Shown piece after piece: positions 48,001 to 60,794 of a DNA stretch of 64,000 bases. The notes under the pieces were generated by a model that was given only the letters and a program-made list of their open reading frames with translations, ran no database searches and was not told where the DNA came from. The stretch is from Favolaschia claudopus (taxonomy: Eukaryota; Basidiomycota; Agaricomycetes; Agaricales; Mycenaceae), in the NCBI GenBank assembly GCA_037176885.1, contig JAWWNJ010000170.1, positions 248,001-312,000 of the forward strand, in the 5' to 3' direction. Numbering within the stretch: the first letter of the stretch is position 1; every line of letters begins with the position of its first letter. Both the position numbers and the translations under genes were made by a program.

Positions 48001-49418
48001 CTATTGAATCCACAATTCTACAGCCAGCCAGTGTTATCTCACAGAATTTTCATGAAATTGCTCTCCAGCGGAGAAATATCCTTGACCAAATCAGGCAGCA
48101 GCCAGGGTTTGAACAGTTTTTATTACCAAAGTCTATATCACATCTTTCTTGTGCTGCAAAGTCTGGCCCAGTGGTTATCTTGAACATCAGTGAGTATGGA
48201 TGTGATGGTCTCATTCTCCTTCCAGCCCTTGAGGGAGAAGTTATCCATGTGCCACTAAGAAGCTTCAGCTTGTCAAATGCAGAAGAGTTGGTTGGGCTTC
48301 TAGCATCTGCTCTGGGAACAACTGGACGTGGCAATGGAGTGCAAGGGGAAACTATCCAAGTGTCACCAACTATCCAAGTATCACCTGAAAGCTTCACATT
48401 ATCACACATTGAAGAGTTGACTGAGCTCCTCAAATCTACTCTAGGAACCACTAGACACACCGAGAGGTTGCAAGGGTATCGCGAGGGAAATTTGTCTCCA
48501 GACCAATTATTTCTGCGCATACTTTCGGAGCTGTGGAAAAACATTGTGCAACCCATTCTGGAGGCAATTGCAATAAATGTGAGTTTGTAATCATAGCTCT
48601 TATTTGTCATATTCATCCGGTTGCAGAGGCCAACACATAATCCTGGACGCATGTGGTGGTGTCCAACTGGACCTCTAGCATTTCTTCCTATCCATGCTGC
48701 CGGTTTATACGGAGAGGACCAGCCATTTGGGTCAAAATTGTCAGATTTTGTCATTTCATCCTACACACCATCTTTGGTTGCTTTGATTGAGGGACATCGT
48801 TTAAAGTCTGGGCCACACACTGAACTGAAGCTCCTAGCTTTGAGCCAACCTTCAGCTACTGGGCAGTCTCACATTCCTGGGACTCAGGAAGAAGTCAAAT
48901 ATATTCAGGAGCAGGCCATTGGGAAACTGGATGTCCTATGTCTTGATGAACACAGTGCCACACTAGACAATGTACGCCAAGCAATGAGAGATTGTAGCTG
49001 GGTGCATTTTGCATGTCATGGTGTGCAGCATCCTACACCAACTGAAAGTGCCCTTCTCCTTGCTGGAAGTTCACGCTTGACTCTCTCTGATATCATCCAA
49101 TTGAAGCTCCCTAGTGCAGATCTTGCATTTCTTTCAGCATGCGAAACTGCTACAGGTTCTAGTAACCTTCAAGATGAAGCAGTTCACCTCACTGCTGGTA
49201 TGCTACTAGCTGGCTACCGTAGTGTCATTGGGACAATGTGGACAATTCAAGACAATGATGCGCCACAGGTTGCCAGAGATGTATATGCTCATTTACTACA
49301 AACATCACCACCAGATGCAAGGCAATCAGCTAAAGCACTTCACCTTGCTGTTCAAAAGCTTCAAGAGGAAGACAAATCCTTTTTACGTTGGGTTCCCTTT
49401 GTGCATTTTGGGGTATAA
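45015..49418 (+). pseudogene. TPR-CHAT protein 1, frameshifted in the TPR array
   Basis: Exons fit at 45015-45034, 45098-45111, 45172-45331, 45382-45510, 45550-48578 and 48627-49418 (about 1380 codons). The N-terminus (LHVESLEYPHEDLPGGMKMF) resembles the C2-like start of fungal TPR-CHAT proteins. About ten TPR-type repeats of 42-45 residues follow (pattern LG-SLL-RF--LGDL-DLNQSIT--EAAV-LTPDGHP-K). The C-terminal CHAT peptidase domain has the catalytic His in WVHFACHG and Cys in FLSACETATG. CHAT domains are caspase/separase-fold cysteine peptidases. TPR-CHAT proteins act in bacterial immunity and are expanded in mushrooms, where their role is unknown. Near 47370-47400 the frame changes by one base in the last repeat, so the full protein cannot be made unless the sequence is in error. 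The helix-rich linker and CHAT domain are otherwise intact. Confidence 0.85.
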
Positions 49419-50193
49419 GTCGAGGGGCACAAAAGTTAGAGTGGTTTATGTGATATTTGTTTCTTCATGTGGATTAAAGATTTGTTTACAATGTTCATAC
49501 TAGTTTGTCTATCAGGCTGCAAAATGCAGTAAATTAATTGAGAAGTTTTGAAGACACCAGAAAGAATATTGAAATGTTGGTGTATTCTCCGCTTGTAAGG
49601 TATCATCATATATGTTTTTTTTTACTCTTTCAGCTACGAAACCGCGGCAACTGGAGATTCGGGAGGTCCAAAAATCTATGTATAAAGCGCTGAGTTTCAG
49701 CCCTGTACACCAAGAGCGGAATTAATTGAAACATTCAAGTCAATGTGCATGAGTGTGTGATTTGCTATGCACTGAACACAGTGGAATTTAATTCCCTTTA
49801 ATTCCCATCTCGGATCAAGTTCAACAGCGTCTCCCTGCTCATAGTGGGTGCAATTAATTTAATGAACAACTCAGATTCTTATTAGTTTCCTTATCTATGT
49901 AGTCCGTCCAATTGAGACTCACCTAAAACCCGCTTACTTGTTGTAAAATCGAGCTGTCAGTATTTTCCCATCACATCCCACAATTTGGTACAGACCTGAT
50001 CAGATAATCCCAGTTCGAACTGTGTACTACTCACCTTACTTCAATGCGACCATCGCTTTTCAAATTTTGCTCCCCAGCTTCAATTAGGACGTGTTTGTTG
50101 GAGGAATCATTGCGCAGAACCGTGGGTTGGAGCATCAGGAAGGTCGTAGTAGACCCACAGGGAAAAAGATTTTGAAACAAAACAAAAAGTGCG
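49419..50193. other. spacer between array units 1 and 2
   Basis: The first about 90 bp after the stop align with sequence after TPR-CHAT gene 2, including CATACTAGTTT at 49497-49507, which is the empty site of an element inserted in unit 2. The rest is AT-rich without a gene. Confidence 0.5.
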
Positions 50194-53100
50194 AGTTCTG
50201 CCGCACAGAGTGGCGGCTCGTCGCACACGCTGAATTCTGTGCAAAGCTGCGTCGATCGAGTTTGTTTCGTTAACATCTTCTGGTTTCCACAAAGCTAGGT
50301 TCCTTGAAGAAGGTGTAAGCTGAGTTCTTGCATTTCCTAGAAATCGGAAGCATTTTCGTTTGCCTGTGGAGCTTCCGGGCGGCCTGAATGTGATCACGAA
50401 ACATCGAGCGAACCGTCGAATCCGAGTTCGGGCCATAGAGAGAATCAAAGGGCCTTCTTCTTGCGCGCTGCGTAGCAACTTGCTTGTTATCAAACCGAGA
50501 GCGAATCCAGCCAGCTAGTTGTAGATCATACCATGATCCTGGGCACAGGTACAACTCTTTGAGTCTCGTCAAATAGCAGATATATAGCCGCCCGATTTCT
50601 TAAATTGAAGGTGCAGTCAGCTATGCGCATCGATCCTCCTCACCCCTCGTGCCTTGACACCGTCAAGCGCTAGATCAGGACCACCGCCAGCGAATGTCGC
50701 CCCAAAGCGGCATCTCGTGATCCAGCCTGAGTCTTATTCCATGATTCATCTCATGGTGCTAGGTTTCGTATCGCGAATCCGCACGCAGGAGCAGACGGGC
50801 TAACCATAACGCACGACAGGACTCGTACGCGAATGCAGTACGTGCCTTAGCGAAGGGCGGAATGCATATCGGCTACATTCCCACCAGAGGCAAGTCAGCA
50901 ACGACACCAATGCCGATGAATCAAGAAATGGCTCGGATATTCACGACGCCCTGCATTGTCGCCCAAGCCACCTGTCTCCTCCCAAAGCGCATCCTTCACC
51001 TTCACATCAATTCCGATTCACTGAGGAGGTATACGTCATGCGCGCGACAGCAAGACGCAGCCCAAAACCTTAACACACCCCTGTTCATATCCCCTCCTCC
51101 TCCCGCACCTCATCTCCATCGCGCCATCACCGGACAAGTGAATCTATCTCCATTCTTCCGCAAGGCCGGCTGGAATGTGTCCGAGTAGAATCTGTTTTCG
51201 AGTGAGCAACGATGCGGCTGACGAAGACCGAAACCACTGTACGCTGACAGTGATAGGCACAACAGCATGTGTGCGCAGCATCCCGACATCCTCCTCAACG
51301 TTCAGCACGGGAGACGTTCCCGGCGTTATCCGCCGTCCTTCGTTTCCGCATCTACATCCGCATCCCTTGAAGGCGAGACCGTGAGCTCACATCCCCGTAG
51401 TCCATACCCCCCATCTCCCCTTCTCCATCTCCCACTGATTCAGAAACGTCCTATCCGCGCCGCGCCATTTCTCTGAATCTTCGATGACATCCCCCGCCCC
51501 CAATCCCAGCATCCCCGCTCGACAAAGACGAGCTCTGCTCCACGTCGATCGTCGGCCCCAACCTCATCTTCGCCCTTACTCATCATCCCATCCCTGCCAC
51601 ATCCCGCATAGGATACGCAGCCGTAGGCCTCGCCCGTAGATATCCCTCGTCTCCCCTCCCCTTTCCCCCGCCCTCCGCCCTCCGCGCCAAGGCACCCATC
51701 TTCCCATCCTCCTCCACTCAATCTTCTCACACGCCCCTGCCGCTCACGCCCATTGTCTCCTTCTATTTGAATCCTCAATCCGACGTCTGGTCGACTCTGT
51801 CTGGGCGGCAGACAGGAGGCATACGACAAGGTTCTTCTGCCTTGAGAAGAGGAAGAGCGAGATTCCTCTGGGTGGGAGAGCGTGCACGCTGACGCCGGAC
51901 GTCGGGGAAGAGACGAATGTGGGGTGTCGATTCTATGACGCAGTACGCCAGGCTCTCGCGCGCAGGTACGGCGGGGGCGGAGCGAAGATGATGGGTTGGG
52001 GTCGGGGTCGAGGGCGGAGCTGACCAGACAAGATGGGCTGGCAGCGGTGAGCCATTTATCTTCTAGCAACCGAGAGTGAAGGCGCACAGACGCGCGGGAC
52101 GATACAATCCAGCCTTATCGCGGACCTTGACGGACGGCTCAGGGTGGGGCGAGGTGGGATGACAGTGAGGTATGGTATCGAAACGTATAGTATAGTATAG
52201 ACCGTCGATATGTACATGGAGGTGGATGCGAGACTCAGCGCGACAGTGTGAGGATCTGCGAAAGCGGAAGGAGGGGAGTGATATTGCAGGGGTGATCATG
52301 AGGAATGTGGGTAATGGAGGGGGAGGTAAGGTACATGCAGTATGAAGTAGGTAAGGAAAGCGGGTAGATGAATGAAGTACGCGGCCCGATATGGATAGAC
52401 GAAGCGGGAGGAGGTGGACGGCAGAACATCAGCGGGAGGAGGAGAGTAGCCGAGGCAGTGAAGAACGGGAACTCAGACGAAAATGAAGGCGAATGGAAAA
52501 GGCGTCGACGAGATAAGCAAAACATGGGTCAGAACGATAGCGGAATGGAGGGAGCAAGAAGATGCGCTAGCGTAGCGTATGACAGAGCGTATGACAGCGG
52601 TAGGTGAGGAAGGACTAAGAAAAGGAGACGAATATCAGAATCAAGGACATATCCACCAACGCCCGACGGCCGTGCCACGGCGGCGCAAGAACCACGAGAA
52701 ACGGCGAGCGCGAATCATGGTGGCGTTGGCGCTTGTCGTCCGTCGAAGAAGGTGTAGCCGCATCGCCTCCACAATTAGGTAGATCCAGCTTTGACGCCAC
52801 CACAAGTCGTTGACCGAGGGGACGAGGAGTGTCATGCAGGGAAGAGAACGATGCCGAATCGAGACAGCGGGGAGGGCGGGAAGGATACACCAGTCATACG
52901 TGGGTGAGTGGGGTAAAGATGAAACGGTGGAGAGGCTGTGGCATCGACGACACCCGTGTCGGTGAGCAGAAGCAGAAACCGCTAGTTGTGGCAAGCGGGA
53001 GCCCCCACAATGAAAATCGATGAAAGTCGAGTCGGGGTGTCGACAGAGGTGCGAGGCACCACCGTATAATCGCAAAGGAGAAGAGATCTCTGGCCGTGAA

Positions 53101-54901
53101 GACTTGTAGGTATACTACATCAGTATCAAGCGCAACTAAGATATTGAGTTTTGAAGCTTACCAGCAAGCGCAAAACTCGGAAGTCGGCGCATGGCCCTTC
53201 ATGAACACCACCCCCGTTGTATCGCGTGGCTTGTTATAACGCGAGGTGTATGCGAATCGACCAGACGATCGTCAACAGCGCTGGCAAAAGAAGGGGTTAG
53301 CATCGTCGATAATGAAGAAGGGGAACAATGAGACGCACACGAGAGCCCATGAACACCTCGTCAACATCGCCTACCCTGGCTCACTTTCATCGAGAATCCG
53401 ACGGCAAATTGCTACTTCCCGAATACCGATTTTCTGGTGCTTGAGCAGGTATACAGATGAACGTATGGGCATCGAGGGAAGAAAAGGTAGCGGCCATATG
53501 AGCGTAGCATAGCGTTTTAAAGCCGACAGATGTCTTGAGAGGAGTTGAGCTTGTCGAGGACTGCGAGCCAGCCGAATCACGATGTCGTATCCAAGTCCTA
53601 TCTTGAATCTTCATCTTCCAAAGCCTCCTCGAGCCCCGCTCGACCGAAAGCCAGCTACGAGTAGAGAGTTCATGGAAGATGGCCAGCCGAGAGCGTTGAA
53701 GCCAGAGGAGCGCCTGGGCATCGTGGTCGCCGTCGTCGACGACGAGAGGATGTTGATCAAATCAAAAGCACCACGTGTTATCCATCAATCGCGTACACAT
53801 ACGCAAGCAACGCGTTGCTCGAAGCCGCGTTCTCGTTTCATTCGGGATAGGAAAGCAGAAGCTTTGAGATAAGAGACGATCACAGGAGCGGAGGCTCTAG
53901 ATTTTGCATTTTTTGTTACAAGGGACCCCGTTAAATCAACGAGAGGCCTTTGATCGCAATTTGCTCGTGTTTGCCCATCTGATGTTGTTCCTCCTTTTGC
54001 TTCCACCACCAAGGCGTCGCGTTTGAAGCTTTGAAACTCTCAGTTGTCTCATCCACCTGCACCAATATACAAACAGTCCGGTCTCGTGCAATCTCTGTTT
54101 ACAGCGCTGCACACCGATACTTTGCAATCCCTCCGCTCTGCCTCGACGGTGACGGCGCTCAGCCTATGAATATCGATTCTGATGCTTCAAGCAACCCGTC
54201 TCGCTTGCAAGTTGCTGGCCGCATGCAATGAAATACAGAACTCTCCGTTTCTTAGCTCAACATCACGTTCCGACCAATCTACGAGTCGTCTGGTCTCGTC
54301 AACCCCTGTTTACAGCGCTGCACACCGATAGTTTCCTCCGCTCTGCCTCGACGATGACGGCACTCAGCCTATGAATAAATCGCAAATTCCGGTGTCGATG
54401 CGTCGAGCAACCCGTCTCAGGCTCGCTTGCAAGACCATGGCCGCATGAATTGGAATATAGAACTCCCCGTTTTTCAAATCGAAGCTAAGGCTGTTTCTAT
54501 CCCCTTTTTTTTTCAAGAATCGGACTGCTTTCACCTGAAACAATTTTAATTAGCACGGTGACGCCGTCTCAAACAGTACAAGCTGGCGCCGTAAGTCTCG
54601 CGTTAGTTCCCCAGGTGCATTCTAATCGTATCAGTTCAATACTGCCTTGAATTCCATAGACTGCAAGACACTTCACACGAACATACATTGAACGAAAAAT
54701 CTACAGATTGGTGCAGTATGTTCCATCAATTTACCGCTTCCGATCCGCCTAAATCGGCTCCTTGAATACATCCTTCACGCCTGATACCCGGTATTCGGTC
54801 TCATCAATAGCGCCAGATCGAGCAGCGATCTAAATAAATTTTGAGCGCTTCAACTAAACTTTTTTTAACTCCGTCTCTCATTGCTACTAGCCATTCCCAC
54901 T

Positions 54902-55640
54902 AGGAACTCGCGGTCGTCCCAATATTGTTCGCAAAATGGTGTTTCCGTCAAACAGCTGATCTCTCATCTCGGATTCTCGTCATACTCTTCAACTTCAAAC
55001 AGCAATTCATGACACTCTCCACTTCTCATCATACCGAGTCCCGACAGCAAGCACGATGTGGATGTGCAATCGGTGAGCACGTAACACATCCATGCTGTCA
55101 ACGATTCATAGAAACTACTCGGCGTCAAATTCAGCGACTGGTTCACCGTAGCGCTCAATCTTTCTGTCGGCGCACTCTTCATTGATGTTGACTAAATTTT
55201 TAGCATAGTCCCTGCTGAACGCGACGAAGCGCTTGTTACGATGAATTCGCCGATAGGCTCACTGTGATTACCCATTTTCAACAGGAACTCAGAGTCGTCC
55301 CGATATTGGCCGGCCTCAAATCCTAATTTCTACACCTCCACCATCAAACAGCTGATCTCTAGTCTCGGTTTCTCGTCTTACTCTTCACCTTCAATCACGA
55401 CTCTCTCCACTTCTGATCACGGGCCACGGCGGCAACAACGGCGCTCTAGAAATAGTGAGCACGTATCACATCCATGCTGTCAACGATTCTTACAGAAACT
55501 ACTCAGCGCCAAATTCGGCGACTAGCTCACAGTAAGCGCTCAGTCTTTCCGTCAGCGCGCTCTTTATTGATATTGACTAATTTTTTAGCATAGCCCCAGC
55601 TGAATCCGACGAAGCGCTCGTTGCGATGAACTTGAATTTG
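54902..55640 (+). repeat. approx. 380-bp tandem duplication inside array unit 2
   Basis: 54902-55282 and 55283-55640 both begin AGGAACTC...GTCGTCCC and share AACAGCTGATCTCT, CACATCCATGCTGTCAACGA, and a TTGAT(G/A)TTGACTAA...TTTTAGCATAG end. Unit 1 has related motifs near 43305 and 43390, so the repeat predates the split of the units in part. Confidence 0.7.
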
Positions 55641-56237
55641 TCGATAGGTACCGACGGTTGAGCGGATTATTGAACAGCTAACGCGGCAGAGGGTCATTTG
55701 ATGTCAATGTATATCGGTACAGATCCTAAACAGCCAAAATTCTGGGGTGTTAACTGATCTCCGGTTCGAAAAGGCGCTCGGAATGTGGACTCTGAAATGC
55801 GTGCATTTGAAGTGTCAGAAGACACTGTGTATTGCATTTCTCCGAGCATGCCGCTGTGTGAACAACATGTTCGTTGTTTATTTTGGAACTCGATGCGGTG
55901 AGATCGGATATACTTAGTCGAATGTGACACTGATTCTGTAGCAAGAAAATATCGACTATTGATTTGACTTCAACGAATTTCTTTTCAAACTAAACTTCAG
56001 TGTAAGCATTTGCCAAAACATCTATGACTCGGATCTCTGTTAATGCTGTTGGCGGCCATGGTGGAAAGCATAAGATCATCCTGTCTCGCACTGCAAGGCA
56101 TGAATTCCGGGAGATTGTCCACGGCGCCTATGCATATCGATGTATGCGAAATTTTGTCTGGAAAAGGCAGAGTTGATTCATGGAAGTGTTTGCGATCTCA
56201 GATCGTAGGCCTCATGTTCAACAGCCGTTGAGGTGCT

Positions 56238-56262
56238 GCTGGTGATTTATATAATCACTGCC
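56238..56262 (+). promoter_or_regulatory. conserved TATA region of the second TPR-CHAT gene
   Basis: GTGATTTATATAATCACTG lies about 50 bp before the ATG at 56308 and matches the element before gene 1. Confidence 0.5.
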
Positions 56263-56307
56263 GCTCCGATATCTCTTCCTCCCTCTCCTCACTTGTCATC
56301 TACTACA

Positions 56308-59300
56308 ATGTCAGAATTGCAAACAGTGTACGCACATCATTTTGACCGATTGTCTAAAGCTGATTGGATTTCACGATTGAAATAGTATCACACTTGACGG
56401 TAAGCTTCTGTAAACATTATTGAGACTCAATTACACTCAACTGTGTCCTTTACTCACAGAGCTCCATGTTGAGTCTCTGGAATACCCACACGAGGATTTG
56501 CCTGACGGAATGAAGATGTTCGCTCAGCTCATCATCGAGGACTATATCTGGTTGCAAACTCTGGCTGTGGACTCACAATCAGATGGAAGGAGTTGGAAGC
56601 TGAGACCGGAATGCAGCATGTAAGTACATTCAGTAAGGCACTAGCAATCACTATTTACCAGTTATCAGCCCGTCCCACGCTTTAAGCTTTCGGATCACCT
56701 TATTGCGCCAGAGTGAAATGGGTGGAACCAGGTTGCTTGGCTATACAGAAATTCAAAGAGACAGGATCCTTGAATTAGAAACATCAAAAATAGGTACCGT
56801 GTCTATTATTTATGTATCTTAGTAATTCATGGTTACAACCCAGACTTTGTGTGTCAACTTAGAACTGTAAACACTGATGGCCCTGCACAAAGGCTGACAG
56901 CTACATTTGCAACTTCTTGGTCTCTATCTCACAACATACCACCAATATATGACATGCTAGACAGCAAGAGTGAGTGTTGCCTGATGTTTTGCTCTTAATT
57001 TTTGACCTTTGGATAGGTAGTGCTATTGCGAGCATTGATATGGACACAGCCTGCAGCAACTTAGACATGGAACAAGCCAACACAGATTCTCTGCAGATTT
57101 GGCTGATGCATGAAAGGGTTCTGTTGGCTGGTCAAGACAGTGAGGTCAGGGCTCAATTGATGAGTGTTCTTGGTAATATCAGCCTGGAAAAATACAAGGC
57201 TTCAAACTTCATTCAAGATCTCAGTCAGGCAATCTGTGCACATGCTGATGCAGTGCGGGACAAATTCTCTCATAATGGGGAAAACACATTGCTAGAGCAC
57301 TTTCAGCGAGTGGGTGGGATAGAGGATACCATTAAAACAGCTAAACTGCTTGAACACAATGCTGATTTTAGACCTGATGGGGACCCATCAAAGCTTAGCC
57401 TGCTGCATAGGCTTCGCACTTCTCTTAACTACCGCTTTCTGCGGGTTGGAGCTATTGCTGATCTTAACCAGACCATCACTTGGGACGTAGCCATTGTGCA
57501 TCTCACTCCAGATGGTCATCTACATAAACCTTCATCACTGTACAAGCTTGGAACCTCCCTTCTCCACCGCTATGTGCAATTAGGTGACCTTGGTGATCTC
57601 AACCAGGCTATCACTCATCTGGAAGCTTCAGTTGAACTCCTTCCAGATGATCACCCGGATAAGCCTTCGTGGTTGCACAATCTTGGTGTTTCTCTTCGCA
57701 GTCGTTTTGACCATGTTGGTGACTTTGCTGACCTCAACAAAGCTTTCACTCACAGCACAGCAGCTGTTGATCTCACTCCAGAAGGGCATCCAAACAAGCC
57801 TACATACTTGAATGGTCTTGGCTCCACAGTTGGTTATCGCTTTGAGTGTTCGGGTGACATTGATGATCTCAACCGTGCTATCACTTATCTGGAAGCTGCA
57901 GTTGAGCTCACTCCAAATGGTCACCTGGATACGCCTATACAGCTGAAGAACCTTGGTATTTTTCTTCTAAATCGCTTTGCGCAGGTTGGGGACCTTGTTG
58001 ATCTCAACCAGGGTATAACTCATCTGGAGGCTGCTGTTCATCACACCCCTGCCGGCCACCGAGATAAACCGTCACGTTTGGGAATCCTTGGCTCTGCACT
58101 TGTTCAACGCTTCAAACGTCTGGGTGACCTTGATGATCTCAACCGATCTATTACTTCCTGTGAGGCTGCCGTTGATCTTGCTCCAGATAGCCACCCAGCC
58201 AAGACTTTACAGTTGATGAACTATGGCTATTCCCTCTCTCATCGTTATTTTCGAGCCCCAGGCAGGTTCGTATGATAGTGGGATTGGGATCCGCGTGCCA
58301 AGTTCGTAGGATGTGATGGGAAACCTGTAAATTTCGTAGGATTGCCTTGTATTACAGCATCGTTTGCCATATCGAGCCACAACAGCACATGTAACAAATA
58401 CAAAGGTCAACCTCAATTTGTAGAGTTGCCGGAGGCCGAAGGAATACACCATCAGGAGTTAGAGGACAGTGCCGACACGGAACAGTGAATGCCGCAGGCC
58501 AAAATAACTCCATGCCGAGGAGTTAGGGCAAGCGGAGCGCGCCCTAACTCTGGCAATTCAGCAAAAGAACCCCGCCCCGACAGGTTAGAGTTAGGGTGAA
58601 GACAGAGTGATCCGCGCGAACGTGGCTTTAGTGTGCCGACCTGAGCGGCCCCGGTTCGGGGGACCCCCCGAGCGCAGCGAGGGAGGGGAGGGGACGGGAA
58701 TGGTCGGTCCCCTTCGCGCAAACTACGGCGAAGGGTACCAACAGTGCCGAAATCTTGCCGAGGAGCTCAATTTTCGACCAATCAATGTGTTTCATATTCT
58801 AAATTAGTCTATCCTACGAAATATCATCGTTTTCCCATCAAATCCTACGAGCTTGGCACCTCAATCTCAATCCTACTATCATACGAACTTGACATATACT
58901 CGTTATTTTCACATGAAAACTGATGAAGATTGTCAAAAGCTGCTCCATTCTTATAGTTTGGCTGCATGCTCCCCATCTGGCACTGCGTTAGCCAGATCCC
59001 ATGCAGCAGGAATTTGGGCTAAATTTACGCACTCCTTTCAACCATCACCAGAACTCAAAGCATATGCGACTGCTATTGACCTTCTGCCTGAGTTGGCCTG
59101 GCCAGCATTGTCTATATCTGATAGACATCACCATCTCTTAAAAATCTTAACAGTCAGAACTCTTGCAAGGGATGCTGCAGCTGCTGCAATTGCTGCTGGC
59201 AACCTCCAGAAAGCAGTTGAGTGGCTTGAACAGGGCCGTACTATCATCTGGGGTCAGTTTCTTGGCTTACGCACCCCTGTGGATGATCTGAACCAGAGCC

Positions 59301-60773
59301 ATCCAAGACTTGCAGAACAATTCATCACATTATCCAGAACTTTGGAAATGGCTGGGACTAGAAAAAGTTCAATCATTGATTCCCCCACACCACACCAAGC
59401 CACTGTCATGCCAAAGGACTTTCATGAAATTGCTCTTCAAAGGAATCATGTTCTTGACCAGATCAGGAAACTGCCAGGGTTTGAACAGTTTTTACTACCC
59501 AAATCTATATCACAGCTTTCTCATGCAGCCAAATCTGGCCCAGTGGTGATCTTGAATATCAGTGAATATAGATGTGATGGTCTTATTCTCCTTCCAGACC
59601 TGAAAGAGGAGGTCATCCATGTGCCACTAACAAGCTTCACATTATCAAAGGCTGAAGAGTTAGCTGGGCTGCTCAAGTCTACTCTGGGAACTACTGGACG
59701 TATTGAGAGATTGCTAGAAGAAACTGTTGATGTGCCACCAGGGAACTCCATATTATCAGATGTTAAAGAGTTCAATGAGCTTCTGAAATTTATTCAGGGA
59801 ACCACTGGTCGTGTTGACAGGTTGCAAGGGTGTCGTGAAGGAAATTTGACTCCAGATCAATCATTTTCCCACATACTCTCAGAGCTGTGGATCAAAATTG
59901 TCCAACCCATTCTAAAGGCGATTGCGATCAATGTGAGGAATTCAGCTATAGCTCTTATCTGTTGTTTTGATCTTATCACAGAGCCCAACCCATGATCCTG
60001 GACACATCTGGTGGTGTCCTACTGGACCTCTAGCATTTCTTCCTATTCATGCTGCAGGGTTGTATGACGAAGACAAGTCATTTGGGTCAAAATTGTCAGA
60101 TTTTGTGATTTCATCATATACACCATCATTATCTGCTTTAATTGAGGGTCATCGCCAGAGACTAGAGTCACAGCCAGAACTGCAGCTTCTAGCTTTGAGC
60201 CAACCTTCAGCCACTGGGCAGTCTCACATTCCTGGGACTCAGGAAGAAGTGAAATATATTCAGGAGCAGGCTATTGGAAAACTGGATGTCCTATGTCTTG
60301 ATGAACAGAGTGCGACACCAGACAATGTACGCAAAGCAATGAGAGATTGTAGATGGGTGCATTTTGCATGTCATGGTGTGCAGCATCCTACACCAACTGA
60401 AAGTGCCCTTCTCCTTGCTGGAAGTTCTCGCTTAACTCTCTCTGACATCATCCAATTGGAACTTCCAAATGCAGACCTTGCATTTCTCTCTGCATGTGAA
60501 ACTGCTACTGGTTCCAGCAAGCTTCAAGATGAGGCAGTTCATCTCACTGCTGGCATGTTACTAGCTGGTTATCGCAGTGTTATTGGGACAATGTGGACAA
60601 TTCAAGACAATGATGCGCCACAGGTGGCTAGAGATGTTTATGCTCATCTACTCCAAACATCACCACCAGACCCGAGGCAATCAGCTAAAGCACTGCACAT
60701 TGCTGTTCAGAACCTTCAAAAGCAGGGCAAATCATTTTTGCATTGGGTGCCCTTTGTGCATTTTGGGGTATGA
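56308..60773 (+). pseudogene. TPR-CHAT protein 2, interrupted by a mobile element
   Basis: Exons fit at 56308-56327, 56386-56399, 56460-56619, 56669-56793, 56823-56969, 57017-59932 and 59982-60773. The C2-like N-terminus, about six TPR-type repeats, a linker and the CHAT domain follow the order of gene 1. The catalytic His (WVHFACHG) and Cys (FLSACETATG) are present. The large exon is cut at 58252 by a 647-bp element that introduces a stop at 58273-58275. Removing the element and one 11-bp target copy leaves 3516 nt, exactly 1172 codons, so nothing else is broken and the insertion is young. As it stands, a TPR-only product of about 590 residues (ending at 58275) and a separate CHAT fragment from about 58905 could be made. 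The CHAT domain is very similar to that of gene 1. Confidence 0.88.
58253..58899. mobile_element. 647-bp long-TIR element, Mutator-like (MULE) MITE
   Basis: Flanked by an exact 11-bp duplication TCGTTATTTTC (58242-58252 and 58900-58910). The ends form imperfect inverted repeats of about 85 bp: TTCGTATGATAGTGGGATTG near 58266 against the complement TTCGTATGATAGTAGGATTG at the other end. Further matches are GTGCCAAG(T/C)TCGTAGGAT and TTTCGTAGGAT. Long TIRs with a 9-11 bp target duplication are the marks of Mutator-like elements. The centre is GC-rich with a GAGTTAGGGC...GCCCTAACTC hairpin at 58518-58550 and has no transposase, so it is nonautonomous. Confidence 0.85.
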
Positions 60774-60794
60774 GTTGAGGGTATGAAAATTGGA

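Larger units (their letters stand above)
50194..56307. repeat. array unit 2: diverged repeat upstream of the second TPR-CHAT gene
   Basis: Homologous to unit 1 across its length (anchors are given there). It contains no intact gene. Coding-like fragments recur at the matching places: a minus-strand LLEDKWLT block near 52060 and GIREVAICRRILDE near 53400. A plus-strand fragment near 51525-51700 reads SIVGPNLIFALTHHPIPATS. It reads like a decayed gene copy. Internal tandem duplication is listed separately. Confidence 0.7.

Noticed and set aside
58452..58807. Short frames inside the 647-bp element as transposase remnants
   Set aside because: No DDE-type motif is seen. The frames arise from GC-rich inverted repeat sequence.
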